NCBI RefSeq assembly: GCF_036588685.1 | Contig: NC_086375.1 | Coordinates: 36,602,566-36,666,565 of the forward strand | Reading direction: 5' to 3' | DNA: 64,000 nt | DNA from: Mytilus trossulus | Lineage: Eukaryota > Mollusca > Bivalvia > Mytilida > Mytilidae | In this document: piece by piece, positions 27,401-36,400 of the stretch | How positions within the stretch are numbered: position 1 is the first letter of the stretch | Layout of the letters: every line of letters starts with the position of its first letter | The notes under the pieces: model-generated | What the model was told of the DNA's origin: nothing | What the model saw: the letters and a program-made list of their open reading frames with translations, nothing else | The model's database searches: none | Program-made: the position numbers and the translations under genes

Positions 27401-30400
27401 TTAAAGACCATTGGGATTCTCGGTTTGGTCGGATTTATATACACCTTCAAAAATGTGAAGGCTGAATTTCATTGGCTGATGTAATATTTACTAGAACAAA
27501 CAGTATCAAAGGACTGGCTTTTTAGATCAAGGTAAACAAACAGATTGTCTCATAATGGACTTCTCAAAGGCATTTGACCAGGTTAGTCATAGCCTTCTCA
27601 TTCACAAATTGAATCATTATGGGATAACAGGTAAAACAAATGAGTGGATAAAGAACTTCCTCAGTGGTAGAACACAATCAGTAGTTGTGGAGGGAGAAAC
27701 ATCAACCTCAATACCTGTGGAGTCCGGCGTACCCCAAGGATATGTCTTGGGTCCAAGTCTTTTTCTATTCTACATAAATGACATGCCCAGGGGATCCAAT
27801 CAACTGTACGACTGTTTGCTGATGACACAATTGCGTATGTCACAATTTCATCAGATGCAGATTCAGCAAACCTTCAAAAGGACCTTGACAAACTAGCTGA
27901 ATGGGAAACGAAATGGCTCATGAAGTTTCATCCTAATAAATGTAACGTACTCACCATCTCCAAAAAGCGAACACCAGCTAAATACAGTTACACACTACAT
28001 GGCCATATCCTCGAACATGTCACAGCAGCAAATTACCTGGGATGTACCATTGCATCAGATCTCAAATGGGGTAAACACATTAGCAACATCTGCTCCAAAG
28101 CAAACAATACCATCAGTTTTCTTAAAAGGAACTTAAACATCTCCAACAAGTCTATAAAAGAAAAAGCATATATATCAATCGTCAGACCAACATTTGAATA
28201 TGCTAGTTCAGTATGGGACCCGTACCAACAAAATGATATTCATAGATTGGAAATGGACCAAAGGAGGGCAGCAAAGTATGTTACTAACAGATGTTAGTGA
28301 CATGCTTGAACATCTAGAAAGGACAACACTTCAAGAACGAAGAAAACAGAGCAGACTGATAATGATGTATAAGCTTAATAACAACTATGTAAAGATTGAT
28401 ACATCAAATAAACTGATACCAAATGAACGTCCTTCCAGGAATAACAACGAAAAAGCATTCAGAATTCCATCATGCAAAACTACAGTTCGAAAGGAGTCGT
28501 TCTATCCTAGAACAATAAGAGAGTGGAACACCTTGCCCAACTGTAAGGTCTCTGCCCCGAGTCCTGATTCTTTCAAGGCTCAGCTCCGTCAGTAGTTAAA
28601 TTGACATGTTTTTATTTGCACTGGTATATAAAATTCACCTAGTTTTTGTTTTTGTTAAATTTTAAAAATTTATACATGCGCGCACTCCATAAATGTGGCA
28701 GAATAGTCAACCAGTTGACGGTGGCCGCTTACTGGAAGAAGAAGAAGAAGACTGAAGTACCAGCTGAACATCGGATGACCGCAAGTTCTCGTGGATGGTC
28801 ACACACACTTGTCTAAAAGAAAAGCACATCTCAATACCTGAAAGTGAGGTTAACTTACAGAGATATATTTTTTTCTGGGACAAGTTCGTGTGTGGGTGAT
28901 GAATAAATGACAGGGAATTCAACCTCACCGTAATCACAATTATATTGTAGTGATACAAATCAGTATACTCTGGTTTGTTGTTATATATTAAATCATTATT
29001 TGTATATTACAGTTACATGTATAAATAATTTTGATCCAAATGCTATAGCATTCTATTCTACTATTCTAATAATAGTGCAGTGCAAGTGCATGGTAAAAAC
29101 TCTTCTGTAATAATTCGGATTTTCTAATAGTTTGGATTTATGTAGGCATTCATTTTTCCCGCATAAACGTTCTTGAGATATTCTTCCGCATGCGTTAACA
29201 CAATTGATCTGTACGTGTGCATAGATATTACTTACAAATGTATAAATATATTTCTAACGACGCATTATTTTCATATTATTAATTTAATATGTTCTAAAAA
29301 AATGTTTTTATGAGTATTACTTGAACCGACAAGGAATGTTATTTTGCACTGGATTATGTCTGCGTTTTTTACGATCGGTTACATGTACAAGTCAAAATCG
29401 AAAGTCAAATCTCTGTTGCGACAATACATCGGAATGCCCTCACGGTCATCGTGATGAAAACATGAAGTGTGGGCAGGAGGACGTGTACTTCCTTGTTCCA
29501 GGACAAACATATTTTTTTACTTTAATGATAAAACTCTTTTTAAAAATAATATGGTTATTTTATTTTATTTCATTATTGTTTTGTTTTTTCTCTCATTTTC
29601 AATGGAAACAATTATTTTGATTCCCTTCTGAAAAAGATAAAATATCTTTCAAGAAACTTGGAATCAAACATTTACAAAAAAACATGCCCCCCCCCCCCTT
29701 TCCCCCCACAATCACCAAAAAAATGCAATGGTCAGTATGTTAGCCCTGTTAATGGAGTTGTATATCTGAACGGCTTTCCTTTTATATTACGGGTGACTGT
29801 CTAGTGGCGGTGCTTTCATGGTAGCATGTAAGCCTCTAGTGTTGCTGGTCGTAGGTTCCAATTCCGGCCGGTTCAAAACCAAAGAATTTAAAATTGGTAT
29901 TTGCTGCTTCCCTGCTAAATTAAGGAGTAAAATCAAAGACTTGTTCGGCTCGGAATCAGAATAATCTGTCCGGGTAAGGTGAAATGGATTTCTGTGAAGT
30001 AGCATGTTAAAAATCCGACTCAGGGTGTCAGTCTATTACAAAACAGGGTTAATATTCATTTCACATTAATATGTTCCCGTACGAATATGCACCTGTCCCA
30101 AGTCAGCAGCCTGTAATTCAGTGGTTGTCGTCTGTTGGTGTGTTTCATACCATATATGCCAATGAGACAACTCTACATCTAAGTCATAATGTGTAAAAAG
30201 TAAACAATTATATGCTAAATTACGGCCTTCAACACGGAGCTTTTACTCAAACCGAATATCAAGCTATAAATAAGAGCCACAAAATTTGTTTTATCATATT
30301 TTCGCCGCTGCCGGGAAATTTTTGAACTAGTTCCTGTATTAATTGACGTTAATTTTTGTTAAAATGCAGTCTCACTTTATCTTAAAAATGCACTTTCGCT

Positions 30401-33400
30401 TAAAAGATTAAAGATCTATTTCTAAAACGTAATAAGTTAACTGTATGCTCATTATTGTAGATCCCGTATATATTCATTATTGTAGACCCATCGATTAAAA
30501 TTCATAATTTGACAATTTTCCTTCAATATTTGGTGTGATTTTTTTCATCTTAAATCGAGGAACAAACATGTCAAGGTTTTTCTCTTTTTAAATAGCTTAA
30601 GATTTGATCCGGGTTTATATTAATTCTGCAGAAGCAGATCGGAATCAGTTATGACATAGACAGTAATCATTCTAATCGTAATCATGTTCATTGACCATAA
30701 CGACAAAGAAAGCACATCATATAATGAAGTGTCGACATCATATAATGAAGTTAACCGAACCACATGATATAAGATTACAAGCACATAATATAATGACACA
30801 ACCACATCATATAAAGATGTTTGCACATAATATAAGGGAAAATGCACATCATATAAGGATATTTGCACATCATATATATAAGTACATTTGCACATCATAT
30901 GAGTATAATTGCACATCATATAAGTATGTAGGCACATCATATAAGTATGTATGCACATCATATAAGTGTAGTTGCACATCATATAAAGTTGTTTGGACAT
31001 CATATTAAGATACTTGCACAAAATATAAGCATATTTGCAAGTCATATAAAGGGAAATGCACATCATATAATGACAAGTGCACATCATATAAAGGTAAATG
31101 CACATCATATAATGAAAAGTGCACATCATATAAAGGTAAATGCACATCATATAATGAAAAATTGTCATAACAAGACAGTTTTGGCGTTCCATACCCTTTA
31201 GTAAAGCAGAATCCGCATAAGGAATGACAGCTGTCATAAGAGAGGTCAATTTCTTCATGTAAGATAATTTCAAAATTTCAAAATAACTAATTAGATTCAA
31301 GCAGACACAATCTGGAAGTGGCGTACTACGTTACCAGCATTTTTTCTTTTATCATAAACGCTTCACATTGTTGAGACGCAGATGATCCTCAACAACAAAA
31401 ACTTAGTATTAATATAAGTTCACATACATATTAGTTTTATAAAGAAAGTAAAATCATTACTTTAAAATCTCTTTTGCTAATACATTTATATTTTTACAAA
31501 ATCTAATATTTTCAGATTTTGAAAATCACCAAACTGTTGCCAATTTAAAATCAAAGTATAACTCTTATATGGATCAGCTTAAAAATTTGAAATTAAATGA
31601 GCAATGGTCTAACGTTGCCAACCAGTACACATCAAGCATATATAACATCAGAGAGGGGATCAACCAAAGACTGGTCAACTCGTTACCAACACCAATGTAC
31701 AATATGGTAAGTATAAACTTGTGTATATCGATTTGTAAGTTGATTTTAAAAATATGTTACCAAAGTTATAAATATACATACGTAGGGGTAAGATATATGA
31801 AATGTATAAGCAGAAATGTTAATGATTGACTTTAAAAAAAAAAGAGAGATATGACAGACATAAAACTATACTGCCGAAACTTACTTTAAATAAATTAAAT
31901 GTAAACAGTAATAACTGTCCTTTCCGAGATTTAGATATTTTGGTTTTAAACAGGAAACTCCACTCTAAAATTAACGACAAAATGGTCGATTTTTCGTTCC
32001 CAATTTTTAATTTTCCCTTTTGGGATGGTGATATTCCTTTGACACTATCTTACGGTGTTTATATTTCACAACTAGTTCGCTATGCTCGTGTCTGTTTATG
32101 ATTTTAACGAACGTAATCTATGTGTTACTGGTAAACTATTAAGACAGTGATTTCGTTACCACAAATTTCTTGAAACCTTAAATTAATTCTTCCATCATCA
32201 TAGTGAAAAATATAAAGATTTGGTTTTGAAGTTTTGTTGTACCCATTGAAAACTTATTTCAAACGAGATAGCACATTCTCATTTTAACGAAAATGTTGTT
32301 TACCGTGCCCGAAAATTTAGAAACGGTCCTGGTAAACTTATCGATCCTGTAAATAAACTTATTTTAAAAGGTTACTAATTCAACACTGTAATATAAGATA
32401 ATTGAATATAGTTTTTATTGGCATTAGTACTAGCATTGATTTTGTTATCGGTAAACTAAATACTATAATTATATACATATACACATTCATGGATCTACAA
32501 TCCGTCGATACCTGTAGCTTTGCATTGCACATGGTCGTGTTTTTTTCTGACTGTTTATGACGACTTTACACTAAATCCATTGGATGTTGGTTGTGCTCTG
32601 ATTGTTAATTTAGTCATAGATTAGACGTATTTCGATTTTTATCCATCTGATGAGTTAATCCTTTTTTAACTTATTTTTATAGTTCGTTATGATGCGGTAC
32701 TGTTACACCACTATCCCAGGTCAGGGGAGGGTTGGGATTCCGCTAACATGTTTAACCCCGCAACATTCTGTATGTATGTGCCTGTCCCAAGTCAGGAAAC
32801 TGTAATTCATTGGTTGTCGTTTGTTGATGTGTTACACATTTGTTTTTCGTTATTGTGTTGTACATAAATGTTATCTTGTTTCAAATTTGTAAATTCGAGA
32901 ACTTTTATGACGGACTATGGGCTAAGCTCATTGTTGAGGGACGTACGGTGACCTATATATAGTTGTTAATGTCTGGGTCTTTGGTTTCTTGTCGAGAGCT
33001 GCCTCAATAGCAATCATACCACATCTTTTTTTATATTAAACATATATAAAAAAAAAAAAAACATTTATATATATGATAGATAAAGTAAAATAAGATTTAC
33101 ATATTCTTTTCAAGGGATCATCTGCATATAAATACTGGGAATTTGAAGAAAATGTGAATGCATTAATTGACAAAATATTTGATGAGTTGAAAAAAGATGT
33201 TAACAAGGAGATGTCTGTTTTTAAAGAGATTTTCGGAAATGTACGCAGATCCAAACTTATTAGATACGATATACCAAATGGAGAGATTGAAGGAGATTTG
33301 AACCTGCCTGTTGATGTACGCACTCTCAGCTCACTAAAAGACATTTCTTTGAGACAATACATTCCAGATATGAGCTTTCCAACTCCAAAAATAAATTTCC

Positions 33401-36400
33401 TTGGATCTGTGGAGGATTACATACCACATATGTCCTGGACAGGTTTGTAAACAAAAACTTTTCCCATTTTTATACTGCGAATCTCGATTGTTTCAAGAAA
33501 AATTAAGGGAAACAAGGATGTTGTGATGATGCATATTTAAATATTCTTTTTAAATAAGGACACAATCTGCTTAAATCTTATCACTGTCAATCCTTGGAAA
33601 TTAAGTATTTCCACTACAAAATGGCTTTATCTAACGTTTCGATTACAAAAGACTAATCAGTGACGCTCAAATCTAAAAACAGTTAAAAAGACAAATAAAG
33701 TACGAAGTTGAAGAGTATTGAGGACCAAAATTCCTAAAAAAAAATTGCCAAATACAGCTAAGGTAATCTATTCCTCAGGTAGGAGGTCTTTAGAATTTCA
33801 AAATTTCAAAAGTTTTGTAAACAGTTAATTTATAAATATGAACATTTTCCCCAGAAGGTATCAACAGCCCAGTAGTCAGCACTTCTTCTGTGCTGACATG
33901 AATCATCATTGATATGGTCATATTTATAAATTAAAAGAGGGACGAAAGTTACCAAAGGGACAGTCAAACTCATAAATCTAAAACAAACTGACAACGCCAT
34001 GGCTAAAAATGAAAAAGACAAACAGAAAGGCAATAGTACACATGACACAACATAGAAAACTAAAGAATAAACAACACGAACCCCTACAAAAACTAGGGGT
34101 GATCTCAGGTGCTCCGCAAGGGTAAGCAGATTACAAAACTTTTGAATTTTTGAAATACTATGTCTTTTCTACCTCAGGAATAGATTACCTTATAGCTGTA
34201 TGTGGCAAAACTTTAAGGAATTTTGGTATATAATGCTCTTCAATTTTGTACTTTATTTTGGGCTTTTTAACTTTTTTGAATTCGAGCATCACTGATAAGT
34301 CTTTTGAAGACAAAACGAGCGTCTTGCATGCATACCAAAGTTAATCCTGGTATCTATATATGGTGAATTTATTTCCTGTTTGCTATTTGTAGGAATTATT
34401 TATAGATGGAAACTATTATAACTAGTAATGCAACAGTGCTTTCTATTAATAAAGTTTGATGTTAGGTACATAGGACACGGGATCAGTTTTGGCTGTTTCT
34501 ATGGATTGGCATTTTTGATACTATATAAAGTTTGGCATTATAATGTATTAATATCGAAGGTGGTTGCTGTTATGTCGAATCGCGGTTAGTCACAACAGTA
34601 TATATATATATACATTTAATTGTAGTACATATGTTTGTTAAGAAGAAAAAAAGCTGAAGACCGCATCCGGATGCGAGCTAGATATTCTTGATGTGTTGAA
34701 TACCCATTGATGGCTTTCGGTTGTATTTTACTCCTTGGTTGGTTTGAAAATTGTCTCTTTGTCACACTCCCCATTTCAATTCTCAATTTTATTTGTTGCT
34801 GTGTTAATTTCATGTAATTATATATTGTTTGCATAGTAGAAATATCTACAATTGAGTCAAATAATATATTGTAAAAAAGAGAAAGAGATATGTTTATGTG
34901 TGTATACACTTTAATTCAGATAAGAAATACTTTCAATTCGTACGAGCATCGTTTTGTGAACAGTGTTTGTATTTTCGTATTTAAGTCATGATGAGTAAGG
35001 TCTTCCACTTAGTATATATTCAAATAACTGTTATTTATATATTATCCTGAACACACATGGTATAATTAGCAAAAACAAAAACAAAATGAAATAAATTTAC
35101 ATACAGTGATACTTTTTCTATTATATTGTGTATTTTCTTAATTATATAAATAGAGAATAATGTTATGTTTAATCTAATTTTACAGGAAGTGCAAAAGTAC
35201 ATGGCCGACACTTTACATCTTTCGATGGTCAAGAATTTGACTTCAGTGGTCGATGTAGCTACGTTCTTGCACGAGATTATGTAGACGGCAACTTCAGTAT
35301 TATTTTGAACTATTTGGGTAGACAAAAGAAGAAGTTAATCTTGACTTCTCACCAACAAAATGTTCAATTATCACCTAATGGAAAGGTAAATATAACTCTC
35401 TACATATGAGGAATATTAATGAAGTGCATAATTGTACAATATACATGAAATACACTATGTACATCTATGGAACACCGGAACTGCCTTATGTTAAAAAAAT
35501 CATTATACGATAGTACTTTGATATAATACGATGGTGCTTTGACAAAATACGATGGTACTTTGACATTATATGATGGTACTTTGACATTATACGATGGTAC
35601 TTTGACATTATATGATGGTACTTTGACATTATACGATGGTACTTTAACAATATACTTTGCTTTGTCAATTTCGAGTAGCTCGGGTGTCCTCTGCAATTTT
35701 TACTTTTATTTTACATTTTTTACATCAAAATGTATATGTATACAAGCAAATGAAACAATATCTGAAAAGTCTGATTTTTGGCAACAAGAAAAAAAACCCA
35801 AGAAATGTCTTTAGTCCAGGTTTTTAATAGCACAAATCGAAGAACACACATTGAGAATCTAGGAACTGTTGTCTGTAATTCAAACAATTGTTTAATGTGG
35901 AAACAATGGCAATTTTAAAAATGGTATTAAAAAAATCCAGTTCTTTCTTGTTACCAAAGTGAATCAATTTTAAAGAGTTTCTACTGGGAATAAGGAATGA
36001 GTTTAAGACACTATTTGTGGTTTACTAGTTTGACCTGCAAACGTTTATCAAATGCCAATTATTGATTTTGGCATTCGCAATACGAGAGGTTTAGAAATGT
36101 ACTAAAATATAGTCAGATATGTGGGTAACATGAAAGAATCTTGAGTAACAGGACAGAGTTGGTAACTGAAAGGGATTTTTCTCTCAAAAAATGCTTCATT
36201 TTATAGTTTAAGAAAAATACATAATTTCAGATTGGTCACAATTGGAAGATAACAGCAAACAATTTCATTTATCCTTTGCAACTGTATTTACAAGATGAAA
36301 AATCTGCCTAGGTAGTGAAAAATTCTCAAATAAATTCCTTTCTGTTACTATGTACTATACTAGAATTGCACAATGTTCTCTGCTGTTATCATAAGCAAAA

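Larger units (their letters stand above)
23767..31193. mobile_element. Fold-back element 1 (7,427 bp) with repeat-bearing inverted arms and CCCTTT flanks
   Basis: The left end TATGGAACGACAAAACTGTC is matched at the right end (read in reverse) by TATGGAACGCCAAAACTGTC. CCCTTT stands directly outside both ends in the same orientation (23761-23766, 31194-31199), a good 6-bp target duplication. The arms run about 23767-24710 and 30430-31193. Each has the terminus, an array of 21-bp repeats, and a unique ~300-bp inner segment. The interior holds a CR1/Jockey-like LINE fragment, a tandem-repeat element, a SINE-like sequence and retroelement 3' ends, probably later insertions. No transposase is seen. 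A 6-bp duplication with TAY...RTA ends is, from memory, a trait of the IS3EU superfamily; that assignment is unverified. Confidence 0.78.
23062..31515 (+). other. 8.45-kb intron almost filled by a fold-back element
   Basis: Contains a pair of direct repeats (23155-23600) and then the element at 23767-31193. Only short AT-rich stretches remain outside. Phase 1 on both flanking exons shows no missing exon is required. Confidence 0.7.
33443..35185 (+). other. Intron with an inverted repeat pair and retroelement tail pieces
   Basis: Holds the inverted pair at 33638-34318 and a retroelement 3' end at 34640-34800. The rest is AT-rich. Confidence 0.5.

Noticed and set aside
29321-29620. 99-codon Cys-containing frame inside fold-back element 1
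   Set aside because: No recognisable domain, ends in a low-complexity hydrophobic run, and no supporting exon structure.
23804-31160. CRISPR-like array
   Set aside because: Repeats are contiguous 21-bp units without unique spacers, in an intron of an animal gene.
35400-35814. Open frames with YDGTLTL / VKVPSYN repeats
   Set aside because: Same artefact from the 21-bp array of fold-back element 2.
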